Source: Thermoleophilia bacterium | Lineage (GTDB): Bacteria > Actinomycetota > Thermoleophilia > Gaiellales > Gaiellaceae | Length of the DNA: 7,956 nucleotides | Assembly (NCBI GenBank): GCA_029858755.1 | Contig: JAOUEK010000074.1 | Span: 1 to 7,956 of the forward strand | Direction: 5' to 3' | In this document: one piece after another, positions 1-6,649 of the stretch | How the letters are laid out: the number at the start of each line of letters is the position of its first letter | How positions within the stretch are numbered: position 1 is the first letter of the stretch | Made by a program: the position numbers and the translations under genes | The notes under the pieces: generated by a model | The model's database searches: none | What the model was told of the DNA's origin: nothing | What the model saw: only the letters and a program-made list of their open reading frames with translations

Positions 1-525
1 GAGGCCGAGCCGCGCGCCCGCCTCCCGCGCCGCCGCGCGCAGCTCCGGGTCGTACGCATCGGACATGTCGGGGAAGCGCGGGCCGAGCGAGTCGTCGTTC
101 GGGCCGACGAGCGGCGAGGAGCCCTGGAGGTTCAGGTGGTCGGCGACGAGCACGAGCTGCCCGGGGACGAGCTCGGTGTCGATCGCCCCCACGGCGTTCG
201 TGAGCACGAGCGTGCGCACGCCGAGCGCGCCGAGCACCCGGATCCCGAACACGACCTTTGCCGGCGGATACCCCTCGTAGAGGTGGGCGCGGCCGCGCAT
301 GACGGCGACGGGCACGTCGCCGAACGTGCCGAGCACGAGTCTCCCGGCGTGCCCGATCGCGGTCGCCGCAGGCCAGCCCGGGATCTCGTCGTAGGGTATC
401 GCCACCGAGCTCTCGACGGCGTCGGCGAACCCGCCGAGGCCACTCCCCAGCACGACGCCGGCGACCGGCTCGAGCGGCGAGCGAGCCCGGATCGCAGCGA
501 CGGCCGCGTCCAGCTCGGCGCTCAC
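1..525 (-). CDS. punA: Purine nucleoside phosphorylase, trimeric type (3' end cut by window edge)
   Basis: Phosphorolysis of purine nucleosides (inosine/guanosine type) to free base and ribose-1-phosphate, a cytoplasmic purine-salvage step. Reading leftward from a GTG at 525, 175 codons are present of the roughly 260-290 usual for the family, so the C-terminal third is missing only because the window ends. Visible family motifs: phosphate-binding GSGLGG (residues 27-32), GRAHLYEGYP (78-87, with the phosphate-site His81 and Glu84), TNAVGAI (109-115), DHLNLQGSSPLVGPND (129-144) and GPRFPDMSDAYD (148-159). These are the signatures of class I trimeric PNP (PunA), not of the hexameric DeoD type. 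Start choice: the GTG overlaps the upstream gene's TGA as GTGA, and a GAGGGG Shine-Dalgarno lies 6 bases ahead (537-532), so translation is probably coupled. It is the last visible gene of the minus-strand operon, directly behind a LOG-family gene. A methylthioadenosine phosphorylase is a close relative and the alternative reading. Family assignment is very secure. Confidence 0.95.
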   Translation of the reverse strand, partial: MSAELDAAVAAIRARSPLEPVAGVVLGSGLGGFADAVESSVAIPYDEIPGWPAATAIGHAGRLVLGTFGDVPVAVMRGRAHLYEGYPPAKVVFGIRVLGALGVRTLVLTNAVGAIDTELVPGQLVLVADHLNLQGSSPLVGPNDDSLGPRFPDMSDAYDPELRAAAREAGARLGL

Positions 526-1217
526 GGGTCGCCCCTCGCGACCGCCTCCCGCCAGGCGTCGCCAACGATGCGCACGACGTCGGCCGGCTCGTCGGTGACG
601 TGGAGGCGGTCGACGTCGTGCTGCGCGACGAGCCCGCCGTCGATCGTCTCGGAGCGGAGGAAGTGCAGCAGCTCCTCCCAGTAGTCGCTGTCGAAGAGCA
701 CGACGGGGAAGGTGTTGATCACGCCCGTCTGGATCAGGGTCAGCGCCTCGAACAGCTCGTCGAGCGTCCCGAACCCGCCCGGGAAGATGGCGAAGCCCTC
801 GGCCGCCTTCACGAACATCACCTTGCGCGCGTAGAAGTGCTTGAAGGTGACGCCGAGGTCGCAGTAGGGGTTCAGCTGCTGCTCGTGGGGGAGCACGATG
901 TTGAAGCCCACCGACATCCCTCCGCCCTCGCGCGCACCACGGTTCGCGCCCTCCATCACGCCGGGCCCACCGCCCGTGACGACGGCGAACCCCTCCTCCG
1001 CGAAGAGCCGGGCCGTCTCGCGCGCCGCAGCGTACGTCGCAGACGACTCGGGCACGCGGGCCGAGCCGAAGATCGAGACGGCCGGGCGCGGGATGCTCTG
1101 CACGGCCTCGAAGCCTGCGAGGAACTCCGAGGCGATCAGCGAGATGTCGCCGGCGAGCGTCTCGCGCTCACGCTCGCGGGTGAGCACCCGTCGGTCGAGC
1201 TGGCGGTTCTCGCTCAC
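522..1217 (-). CDS. LOG family protein (TIGR00730-type Rossmann fold)
   Basis: A 231-residue protein of the LOG/lysine-decarboxylase-like family. Characterised members are phosphoribohydrolases that release the base from nucleoside 5'-monophosphates (cytokinin riboside monophosphates, also AMP). Seen here: a charged N-terminal extension (1-45) rich in Arg and Glu, the Rossmann first strand VSIFGSAR (47-54), the nucleotide-binding GGGPGVMEGANRGA (82-95), and the catalytic PGGFGTLDE (146-154) matching the family motif PGGxGTxxE. There is also a conserved FKHFYARK stretch (125-132). The older 'lysine decarboxylase' label for this family is misleading. The GTG start overlaps the preceding gene's TGA (GTGA) and the stop overlaps the next gene's GTG in the same way. 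Reading further upstream in this frame gives only antisense-like Arg/Ala-rich sequence, so 1217 is preferred. Standing before a purine nucleoside phosphorylase supports a role in nucleotide or base salvage, by inference. The exact substrate cannot be told. Confidence 0.92.
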   Translation of the reverse strand: MSENRQLDRRVLTRERERETLAGDISLIASEFLAGFEAVQSIPRPAVSIFGSARVPESSATYAAARETARLFAEEGFAVVTGGGPGVMEGANRGAREGGGMSVGFNIVLPHEQQLNPYCDLGVTFKHFYARKVMFVKAAEGFAIFPGGFGTLDELFEALTLIQTGVINTFPVVLFDSDYWEELLHFLRSETIDGGLVAQHDVDRLHVTDEPADVVRIVGDAWREAVARGDP

Positions 1218-1924
1218 AGGCGGCCCTGCGGCACGTGCGCCACGACCATCCCGACCGCGAGCGCCGCCGCCGTGCCGAGCGCGAGCAGCGCCACGAGGCG
1301 CCCGAGGCGCCGCGCCTCCTCCGGGCTTCGCCGCCCGCCGCCGCTCTTCAGCACGCGCCAGGCACGAAGCAGGTGGCCGCCGTCGAGCGGCCCGGCCGGG
1401 ATCAGGTTGATCAGATTGAGGAAGAAACCGGTGTAGGCGAGCGCGAGCAGGAAGCGGTCGTCGCGCATCTCGCCGACGAAGAGCACGGCCGCGGCACCGA
1501 GCCCCCCCAGGATCGGCCCGGCGATCGAGACGAGGGCGTTGCGCCACGGGTCGAAGGGCGCGTTCCGGAGCGCCACGTAGGCGCCGAGGAAGGGGACGAA
1601 CACGGGCAGCGCCGGGTCGAGCCCCTGCCGCCGGGCCTCGACGTAGTGGCCGAGCTCGTGGACGGCGATCAGCAACACGAACCCCACCCCGAACGCCCAG
1701 CCCCAGATCAGCGCATAGCCGCCCACGGCGATGAAGATCCCGAAGAACTTGATCGAGAAGCCGCCGAACTTGACGAGCAGTCCGACCGCCACGATCACCG
1801 GCGCGAAGAGCCGGGCGAGCCACGAGGCGCGGTGCCGATCGACGTCCTGGGGCAGGCTCGCCGGCTCGGGGACGGTCACGGGGTCCGGGGCGTGCACCGC
1901 CTCTAGCTCCCCTGGCCGATCCAC
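1214..1924 (-). CDS. Short M50-family site-2-protease-like membrane zinc metalloprotease
   Basis: Intramembrane zinc protease of peptidase family M50, 236 aa. Seen: an N-terminal soluble tail (1-35), hydrophobic segments at about 38-51, 56-74 and 78-92, the zinc-binding HELGH (89-93) inside the third, a GAYV segment (114-117), SIAGPILGG (133-141), and the second active-site motif NLINLIPAGPLDGG (170-183) supplying Asp181. A last TM segment lies near 210-228. No PDZ domain is present, so this is the compact form rather than a full RseP/SpoIVFB-type enzyme; its substrate is unknown. Start choice is open. The GTG at 1924 has GGAGG six bases ahead but overlaps the upstream gene by 22 bp. A second GTG at 1897 (codon 10) lies 5 bases past that gene's stop with GGGGAG nine bases ahead, and would give 227 aa. 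The gene sits second in the operon and overlaps LOG by GTGA. Confidence 0.9.
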   Translation of the reverse strand: MDRPGELEAVHAPDPVTVPEPASLPQDVDRHRASWLARLFAPVIVAVGLLVKFGGFSIKFFGIFIAVGGYALIWGWAFGVGFVLLIAVHELGHYVEARRQGLDPALPVFVPFLGAYVALRNAPFDPWRNALVSIAGPILGGLGAAAVLFVGEMRDDRFLLALAYTGFFLNLINLIPAGPLDGGHLLRAWRVLKSGGGRRSPEEARRLGRLVALLALGTAAALAVGMVVAHVPQGRL

Positions 1925-2541
1925 TCCTCGCCTCCCACGTAGACCTCTTTCTTCCAGAGTGGCACCGACACCTTGAGGGTGTCGATGGCATCCCGGCAGG
2001 CGGCGAGGGCGGCGGCCCGGTGCGGGGCGGAGACGGCGATCACGACGCTCTGCTCGCCGATCTCGACCACGCCGATGCGGTGGTGGATCGCGATCGCCGT
2101 CAGCTCGTACCGCGCGAGCAGCTCCGCGGCCAAGCGCTCCATCTCCGCCTCGGCCATCTCCTCGTAGGCCTCGTACTCGAGCCGCACGACGTCCCGGCCG
2201 CGCGACCGGGCGCGCGTCGTGCCCACGAACGTCGCGATCGCCCCCGCCTCCTGCGCTGCCACCTCGCGCACGGCGGCCGCGAGGTCCAGCGGCTCCTCGA
2301 CGAGGCGGAACGCGCCGCCCGAGACCGGGGGGATCAGCGCCACCTCGTCGCCGTCGGCGAGCTGCTCGTCGCGGCCGGCATACGCCCGGTTCCTGGCGAA
2401 GAGCAGCCCCGGCGGCTCCTCCCCGAGGCCGAGCGCATCCCAGACGTCGCCGACGCAGGCGCCGTCGGAGAGCTCGAGCTCGCGGTGGCGGGCGCCGGCG
2501 CGCTCCCTGAGCCCGGCGAACAGCCTGACGACGACCCTCAC
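1903..2541 (-). CDS. moaX: Molybdopterin synthase MoaD-MoaE fusion (MoaX type)
   Basis: Makes molybdopterin from cyclic pyranopterin monophosphate by transferring sulfur from the thiocarboxylated MoaD tail. In 212 aa it joins both subunits. Residues 1-76 are MoaD: ubiquitin-like, with VRLFAGLRERAG near the start, LADGDEVALIPPVSGG at its end, and the tail Gly-Gly at 75-76. Residues 79-212 are MoaE: FVGTTR 105-110, LEYEAYEEMA 121-130, HHRIG 153-157, SAPHR 171-175, then DTLKVSVPLWKKE 187-199. Lys190 and Lys197 line up with E. coli MoaE Lys119 and Lys126, with the same 7-residue spacing. The GTG start at 2541 has no clear Shine-Dalgarno, but TACCCT lies 7 bases ahead, fitting a leaderless mRNA. 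It is first in the minus-strand operon. In the M. tuberculosis homologue MoaX, cleavage after the double Gly is reported to be needed for activity, and the same would be expected here. No other moa gene is visible. Confidence 0.95.
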   Translation of the reverse strand: MRVVVRLFAGLRERAGARHRELELSDGACVGDVWDALGLGEEPPGLLFARNRAYAGRDEQLADGDEVALIPPVSGGAFRLVEEPLDLAAAVREVAAQEAGAIATFVGTTRARSRGRDVVRLEYEAYEEMAEAEMERLAAELLARYELTAIAIHHRIGVVEIGEQSVVIAVSAPHRAAALAACRDAIDTLKVSVPLWKKEVYVGGEEWIGQGS

Positions 2542-2577
2542 GCCGCCAAGGGTAGCCGCGGTCAGGTGTTGCCTCCC
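2542..2577 (-). promoter_or_regulatory. Candidate leaderless promoter of the moaX operon
   Basis: On the minus strand TACCCT (2554-2549) fits the actinobacterial -10 pattern TAnnnT and ends 7 bases before the GTG at 2541, so transcription would begin at or beside the start codon. No convincing -35 is seen at the usual distance (GGGAGG at 2577-2572). There is no other gap in the operon, so this is the likeliest place for its promoter. Confidence 0.4.
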
Positions 2578-2605
2578 GGCCCCGGTGTCATGTTACATCT
2601 GCCTG
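2569..2605 (+). promoter_or_regulatory. Candidate promoter and self-operator of the GntR/FCD gene
   Basis: A possible -35 TTGCCT (2569-2574) is followed by a -10-like TTACAT/TACATC (2593-2599) placed 6-7 bases before the ATG at 2606, fitting a leaderless transcript. Across the -10 lies a perfect 9-base inverted repeat ATGT-T-ACAT (2590-2598). Its GT-N-AC core agrees with the general GntR-family operator pattern yGT-Nx-ACy, so autorepression is a reasonable inference. The region is shared with the divergent moaX operon start, so the regulator could also affect that operon. Confidence 0.42.
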
Positions 2606-3262
2606 ATGGCGACCACGCTGCCGCGCATGAACCTCAACGAGCAGGTCTACGACACGCTACGGCGGCGCCTCTTGCGGCGCGAGGCCGGCCCCGGCACCAA
2701 GCTCTCGCTGCACGAGCTGGCCGCCGAGCTCGGCGTCTCGCGGAGCCCGGTGCACCACGCGCTCACCCGGCTCGTCTCCGAGGGGCTGCTCACCGTGAAA
2801 GCCCGGCGCGGCTACTACGTCGCCCCCGTGACGGCGAAGGCGCTCGAGGACGGCTACGACGTGCGGCTCGCGCTCGAGCTGCACGCCGCCGAGGCGACCG
2901 TCGGCCGCCTCGCGCCCGCGCAGCTCGACGAGCTCCGCGCCCGACTCGTGGCTACGGCGGAGGCGCTCTCGCACGAGGAGTGGGACGCCGCCAACGCCGC
3001 GTTCCACGAGTACCAGGTCGACCTGGCGGGAAACGAGCTCCTCTCCGAGGTCTACCGGGACCTGTCGGTCAACCAGATGATGCAGGTGATCCGCGCCGGC
3101 AGGCTCGAGGGCGGCGAGTACCTCGTCACCGAGCACGCGGCGATCGTCGACGCCTTCGAGGCGGGCGACCGCGAGGCGGCGCGTGAGGCGATCCGGGCCC
3201 ACGTCGCCTCCGGGCTGCGGATCGCGCTCGAGGCCGTCGAGCGCTCGGGCGGCGCGCTGTGA
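2606..3262 (+). CDS. GntR family transcriptional regulator, FCD (FadR-like) domain
   Basis: DNA-binding regulator, 218 aa. Residues 10-75 form the GntR winged helix: EQVYDTLRRRLL (12-23), LSLHELAAELGVSRSPVHHALTRLVSEGLL (33-62) as the helix-turn-helix, and KARRGYYVAP (65-74) as the wing. Residues 80-210 are the all-helical FCD effector domain. His134 (in AAFHEYQ), His177 (EHAAIVDAF) and His199 (AHV) match the three metal-binding histidines. The usual Asp four residues before the first His is Asn130, a substitution seen in some family members. FCD proteins typically sense small carboxylic acids, but the ligand here cannot be told. The ATG at 2606 has no Shine-Dalgarno but sits just behind a -10-like element; the open frame upstream is antisense to moaX. 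It is divergent from the moaX operon and convergent with a membrane-protein gene, so no single target is pointed to beyond itself. Confidence 0.93.
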   Translation: MATTLPRMNLNEQVYDTLRRRLLRREAGPGTKLSLHELAAELGVSRSPVHHALTRLVSEGLLTVKARRGYYVAPVTAKALEDGYDVRLALELHAAEATVGRLAPAQLDELRARLVATAEALSHEEWDAANAAFHEYQVDLAGNELLSEVYRDLSVNQMMQVIRAGRLEGGEYLVTEHAAIVDAFEAGDREAAREAIRAHVASGLRIALEAVERSGGAL

Positions 3263-3263
3263 C

Positions 3264-3971
3264 TCAGATCGAGAAGCTGATCGGGAACGTGAGCACCCAG
3301 ATCACCGTCCCGGCGAACACCGCGTAGCCGAGCGCGAGGATCGCGCCCCTGCTGTAGCGCGACACGAGCTTCGTCGAGATGCCCGCGAAGAAGAGCGACG
3401 AGGCGAAGAGGACGACGCAGAGCACGTAGTTGTCGGAGCGCTGGTTGTTCCGCCGCGCCCGCTGCCCCGCCTCGTCGGAGACCGTGGACAGGCGGTCGGC
3501 CTCCGTCCGCTGCGCGAGCTGGTACTGGGGCATGTCGAAGGGTGAGAGCGGCGCGTCGGGGTTCGTCTTCGGCTTCGTCGCGAGCCAGGCGTCGAAGGCC
3601 GGCTTGAACTCCTCCCGGAAGCGGTTCTCGTAGAAGTCGACGAGCGGCTGCTCGTCGCGCGCGAACGCGTCGATCCACTGCGTGAAGAGCGCGAGGTCGA
3701 TCTGCACCTGCTGGCCCGCGCGTGTGGAGGCGCGCGTGGACTCGACGCGCGCGGCGTTGGCCTCGCTGAAGGCGATCGCCTGCTCGCCGCTCCAGCGGCT
3801 CGCCTGGTACCCGCTCCATGCGGTGGTGACCGTGGCGAGCGCGAGCAGCAAGGTCGAGAAGATCTCGACCCAGTCGGTCTTCTCCATGAACTCCTGGACC
3901 GCGCCTCCGCCGCTGCCCCCGGACGGGTCGCTCGCGGCTCCCGTCTCGGACGTGCTCGGGTCGTCTGCCAC
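3264..3971 (-). CDS. Hypothetical three-TM membrane protein with large central soluble domain
   Basis: Function not recognised; about 235 aa. Seen: a Ser/Gly/Pro-rich disordered N-terminus (1-24), a first hydrophobic segment (about 34-52, ending TAWSGYQ), a long charged helical middle (55-180, including [22 protein letters not shown] without its ends and an Asp/Glu/Phe-rich stretch), and two more TM segments (182-201 and 209-230). The layout of one TM, a long helical region and a TM pair loosely recalls DUF4337 proteins, but this is a weak impression. Start is uncertain. GTG 3971 is chosen because a candidate promoter lies just upstream. GTG 4001 (245 aa) would overlap that promoter, and ATG 3887 (Met29, with AGGAG three bases ahead) would drop the low-complexity tail and give 207 aa. 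Coding status is supported by its protein-like composition, which contrasts with the Arg-rich antisense frame that continues upstream. It is divergent from the mutase gene; its stop is one base from the regulator's stop. Confidence 0.75.
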   Translation of the reverse strand: MADDPSTSETGAASDPSGGSGGGAVQEFMEKTDWVEIFSTLLLALATVTTAWSGYQASRWSGEQAIAFSEANAARVESTRASTRAGQQVQIDLALFTQWIDAFARDEQPLVDFYENRFREEFKPAFDAWLATKPKTNPDAPLSPFDMPQYQLAQRTEADRLSTVSDEAGQRARRNNQRSDNYVLCVVLFASSLFFAGISTKLVSRYSRGAILALGYAVFAGTVIWVLTFPISFSI

Positions 3972-3976
3972 GGCGG

Positions 3977-4013
3977 AAAAGAGACTATCCCATCCGATCA
4001 CCCGCGAAGCCAA
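3977..4013 (-). promoter_or_regulatory. Candidate promoter of the three-TM protein gene
   Basis: On the minus strand TTGGCT (4013-4008) and GATAGT (3989-3984) are separated by 18 bases and each match the -35 and -10 consensus at 4 of 6 positions. Predicted transcription start is near 3977, about 6 bases before the GTG at 3971, giving a very short leader. This AT-richer patch stands out against the GC-rich surroundings. Confidence 0.4.
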
Positions 4014-4045
4014 CGCACGAACACGCCGTTCGCGCCACCCGAGCG

Positions 4046-4082
4046 GTCGCCGGGGCGACGCACGGCCCCGTACGATGCGCCG
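4046..4082 (+). promoter_or_regulatory. Candidate leaderless promoter of the methylmalonyl-CoA mutase gene
   Basis: TACGAT (4071-4076) matches TAnnnT and ends 6 bases before the ATG at 4083, placing the predicted start of transcription on the A of the ATG. No Shine-Dalgarno is present. The -35 zone has no clear hexamer but holds an inverted repeat GTCGCC-GG-GGCGAC (4046-4059), which could be an operator or chance in GC-rich DNA. Confidence 0.45.
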
Positions 4083-5657
4083 ATGGCGACGACCCCGGAG
4101 CGCCGTGTGCTGGAGTCCGGCATCGAGGTGAAGCCGGCCTACGGCGCGGCGGATGCCCCGTCGGAGCGCGAGCCGCCGGGGACGTACCCGTTCACGCGCG
4201 GCCCGTACCCCGACATGTACCGCGGCCGGCCGTGGACGATCCGCCAGTACGCCGGCTTCGGCTCGGCGGCCGAGACGAACACCCGCTTCCGCTACCTGCT
4301 CGAGCGGGGACAAACGGGGCTCTCGGTCGCGTTCGACCTCCCGACCCAGCTCGGGTACGACTCGGACGACCCGCGCGCGGAGGGCGAGGTGGGCCGCACC
4401 GGCGTGGCGATCGACTCGCTCGCCGACATGGAGGCGCTGCTCGACGGGATCCCGCTGGGCGAGGTCTCCACGTCGATGACGATCAACGCGCCGGCGGCCC
4501 TGTTGCTGCTGCTCTACGAGCTCGTCGCCGAGGGGCAGGGCGTGGCCCCTGATCGGCTCAGCGGCACCGTGCAGAACGACATCCTCAAGGAGTACGTGGC
4601 GCGAGGGAACTACATCTTCCCGCCACGGCCCTCGATGCGCCTGACGACCGACCTGTTCGCGTACTGCGCCGAGCGCATCCCGAAGTGGAACACGATCTCG
4701 ATCTCGGGGTACCACATCCGCGAGGCGGGCTCGACCGCAGTGCAGGAGGTCGCCTTCACGCTCGCCAACGGCATCGCCTACTGCGAGGCGGCGATCGCCG
4801 CCGGCCTCTCGCCCGACGACTTCGGGCGCCGGCTCTCCTTCTTCTTCAACGCCCACAACGACGTCTTCCAGGAGGTGGCGAAGTTCAGGGCCGCCCGCCG
4901 GCTCTGGGCGACGATCATGCGCGACCGCTTCGGGGTCACTGACCCGCGCGCCCAGATGCTCCGCTTCCACGCCCAGACCGGCGGCTCCACCCTGACCGCG
5001 CAGCAGCCCGAGGTGAACGTCGTCCGCGTCGCGCTCCAGGCCTTCTCGGCAGCGTGCGGCGGCGCGCAGTCGCTGCACACGAACGCCTTCGACGAGGCAC
5101 TGGCGCTCCCCACCGAGCACGCCGCCACGATCGCCCTGCGAACGCAGCAGGTGCTGATGCACGAGGCGGGGACGACCGACACGGCCGACCCGCTCGGCGG
5201 CTCGTACTACGTGGAGGCGCTGACCGACGAGCTCGCGTCGCGCGCCCGTGCGCTGATCGAGCGCATCGACGAGCTGGGCGGCGCCGTCGCCGCGATCGAG
5301 CAGGGCTTCGTGCAGGCCGGGATCGAGGAGTCGGCGTTCCGCTGGCAGCAGCAGGTCGAGGGTGGCGAGCGCGTGATCGTCGGCGTCAACCGCTTCCAGG
5401 AGGGTGGCGGCGAGCCCGTCGAGCTGCACCGCCCGGACCCCGCGGTCGAGGCCGCTCAGCGAGAGCGGACCGCGCGCGTCCGCGCGAGCCGCGACGCCGA
5501 GCGCGCTGCCGCGGCGCTGGGCGACGTGCGCCGGGTCGCGGAGAGCGAGGCGAACCTGCTCCCCGCGCTGCGCGAGGCGCTCCGGGCGCACTGCACGGTG
5601 GGCGAGCTCTGCGGGGCGCTGCGCGACCTCTGGGGCACCTACGACCGGCTCGGCTGA
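4083..5657 (+). CDS. Methylmalonyl-CoA mutase, catalytic (large) subunit without B12 domain
   Basis: Adenosylcobalamin-dependent interconversion of methylmalonyl-CoA and succinyl-CoA (propionate and branched-chain catabolism), cytoplasmic. The 524 aa cover only the CoA-binding TIM-barrel half: [18 protein letters not shown] (34-51), RQYAGFG (54-60), [20 protein letters not shown] (161-180), [11 protein letters not shown] (206-216), FFFNAHND (253-260), [19 protein letters not shown] (294-312), THEAG-like [20 protein letters not shown] (359-378). Tyr56, Arg174, Tyr210 and His211 correspond to P. shermanii Tyr89, Arg207, Tyr243 and His244, with identical spacing (118 and 36). The Tyr/Arg pair marks methylmalonyl-CoA specificity, against Phe/Gln in isobutyryl-CoA and Ile/Gln in 2-hydroxyisobutyryl-CoA mutases. 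The C-terminal B12-binding domain (DxHxxG) is absent, so a separate small subunit is required and is not in this window. An aldo/keto reductase follows 10 bases later, probably in one operon. Confidence 0.95.
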   Translation: MATTPERRVLESGIEVKPAYGAADAPSEREPPGTYPFTRGPYPDMYRGRPWTIRQYAGFGSAAETNTRFRYLLERGQTGLSVAFDLPTQLGYDSDDPRAEGEVGRTGVAIDSLADMEALLDGIPLGEVSTSMTINAPAALLLLLYELVAEGQGVAPDRLSGTVQNDILKEYVARGNYIFPPRPSMRLTTDLFAYCAERIPKWNTISISGYHIREAGSTAVQEVAFTLANGIAYCEAAIAAGLSPDDFGRRLSFFFNAHNDVFQEVAKFRAARRLWATIMRDRFGVTDPRAQMLRFHAQTGGSTLTAQQPEVNVVRVALQAFSAACGGAQSLHTNAFDEALALPTEHAATIALRTQQVLMHEAGTTDTADPLGGSYYVEALTDELASRARALIERIDELGGAVAAIEQGFVQAGIEESAFRWQQQVEGGERVIVGVNRFQEGGGEPVELHRPDPAVEAAQRERTARVRASRDAERAAAALGDVRRVAESEANLLPALREALRAHCTVGELCGALRDLWGTYDRLG

Positions 5658-5667
5658 CGGTGCCCTG

Positions 5668-6639
5668 ATGCGCACGCGGACGTTCGGTCGCACCGGCTGG
5701 CAGGTCGGCGAGCTCGGGGTCGGGATGTGGGGCGTCGCCGGCTGGACGGGCACCGATCCCGAGGAGGCCGGCCGCGCCCTGCAACTCGCCGTCGACCTCG
5801 GCTGCACGTTCTTCGACACGGCCTGGGCCTACGGGGACGGCGCGAGCGAGCGCTTGCTCGGCGAGCTCGTGCGCGCGAACCCGGACCACCCCCTCGTCGT
5901 CGCCACGAAGCTGCCGCCGCGCAACCGGCAGTGGCCGTCGCGCCGCGGCGACCTGCTCGAGGACACGTTCCCACCGGATCACATCCGCGAGTACGCCGAG
6001 CGGAGCCTCGCCAACCTCGGCCTCGACACGATCGACCTGCTGCAGTTCCACACCTGGGAGGACGACTGGGCCGGCGACGAGCGCTGGCAACGTGCGGTGG
6101 CCGCGCTCCGCGACGAGGGCCTGATCCGCGCCGTCGGCGTCAGCATCAATCGCTGGGAGCCGTGGAACGCGCTGCGCACGCTCGAGACCGGTCTCGTCGA
6201 CGCCGTCCAGGTGATCTACAACGTGTTCGACCAGGCCCCCGAGGACGAGCTCCTCCCCGCCTGCCGCGAGCGCGACGTCGCCGTGATCGCCCGCGTCCCG
6301 TTCGACGAGGGCTCGCTGACCGGCGTGCTCACCCACGACACGACGTGGCCGGAAGGCGACTGGCGCGCCACCTACTTCGTCCCGGAGAACCTGCATGCCA
6401 CCGTTGACCGCGTCGAGGCGCTCCGCCCGCTCGTGCCCGAGGGGATGACGATCGCCGAGCTCGCGCTCCGCTTCGTGCTCTCCAGCCCCGACGTGGCGAC
6501 CGTGATCCCTGGGATGCGGCGCGAGCGGAACGTCCGCGCCAACGCCGGCGCCGCCGAGGCGGGAAGGCTTCCGGACGAGCTGCTGGGGGCGTTGCGCGGG
6601 CACCGCTGGGACCGCGAGCCCACCGAGTGGTCGCAGTAG
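5668..6639 (+). CDS. Aldo/keto reductase
   Basis: NAD(P)H-dependent oxidoreductase of the AKR superfamily, (beta/alpha)8 barrel, 323 aa, normal length. The full catalytic tetrad is visible: Asp50 and Tyr55 in FFDTAWAYGDGASE (48-61), Lys81 in VVATKLPP (77-84) and His128 in IDLLQFHTWE (122-131). SINRWEPWNALRTLETG (159-175) and VQVIYNVFDQ (180-189) are standard barrel segments, and the cofactor 2'-phosphate/adenine region is IPGMRRERNVRANAGAAEAG (280-299). The two Arg at 284-285 and Arg287 suggest NADPH, by inference. The fold and spacing are those of the broad bacterial AKR group and the substrate cannot be told. The ATG at 5668 lies 10 bases past the mutase stop with no strong Shine-Dalgarno, so reinitiation from the mutase is likely. 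Its pairing with an acyl-CoA mutase hints at handling an aldehyde or ketone from the same acid-degradation pathway, but this is speculative. Confidence 0.93.
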   Translation: MRTRTFGRTGWQVGELGVGMWGVAGWTGTDPEEAGRALQLAVDLGCTFFDTAWAYGDGASERLLGELVRANPDHPLVVATKLPPRNRQWPSRRGDLLEDTFPPDHIREYAERSLANLGLDTIDLLQFHTWEDDWAGDERWQRAVAALRDEGLIRAVGVSINRWEPWNALRTLETGLVDAVQVIYNVFDQAPEDELLPACRERDVAVIARVPFDEGSLTGVLTHDTTWPEGDWRATYFVPENLHATVDRVEALRPLVPEGMTIAELALRFVLSSPDVATVIPGMRRERNVRANAGAAEAGRLPDELLGALRGHRWDREPTEWSQ

Positions 6640-6649
6640 CGCTGGCGCG

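Noticed and set aside
600..1906. Two plus-strand open frames (600-1436 and 1235-1906)
   Set aside because: Both are antisense to the LOG and M50 genes, whose active-site motifs establish the minus strand as coding.
1218..1991. Longer N-terminal extension of the LOG gene frame (up to 489 codons)
   Set aside because: The extension overlaps the M50 gene in another frame and is Arg/Ala/Pro-rich. The GTG at 1217 in a GTGA overlap is the natural start.
2020..3186. 388-codon plus-strand open frame
   Set aside because: It spans antisense moaX and a different frame of the regulator; low-complexity Arg/Ala/Pro content and no motif.
4046..4059. Inverted repeat GTCGCC-GG-GGCGAC as a terminator or operator
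   Set aside because: Six-base stems are common by chance in this composition and no T-run follows. It is mentioned only as part of the mutase promoter region, not as a separate feature.
3975..5819. Very long minus-strand open frame (851 codons when joined to the three-TM gene) running across the whole mutase gene
   Set aside because: The part above 4001 is antisense to a clearly identified mutase, is Arg/Ala/Val-rich and has no domain. Only the leftmost part (3264-3971) looks like a real protein. An annotation using the far upstream start would be wrong.
5386..6603. 405-codon minus-strand open frame
   Set aside because: Antisense shadow of the aldo/keto reductase, which has an intact catalytic tetrad.
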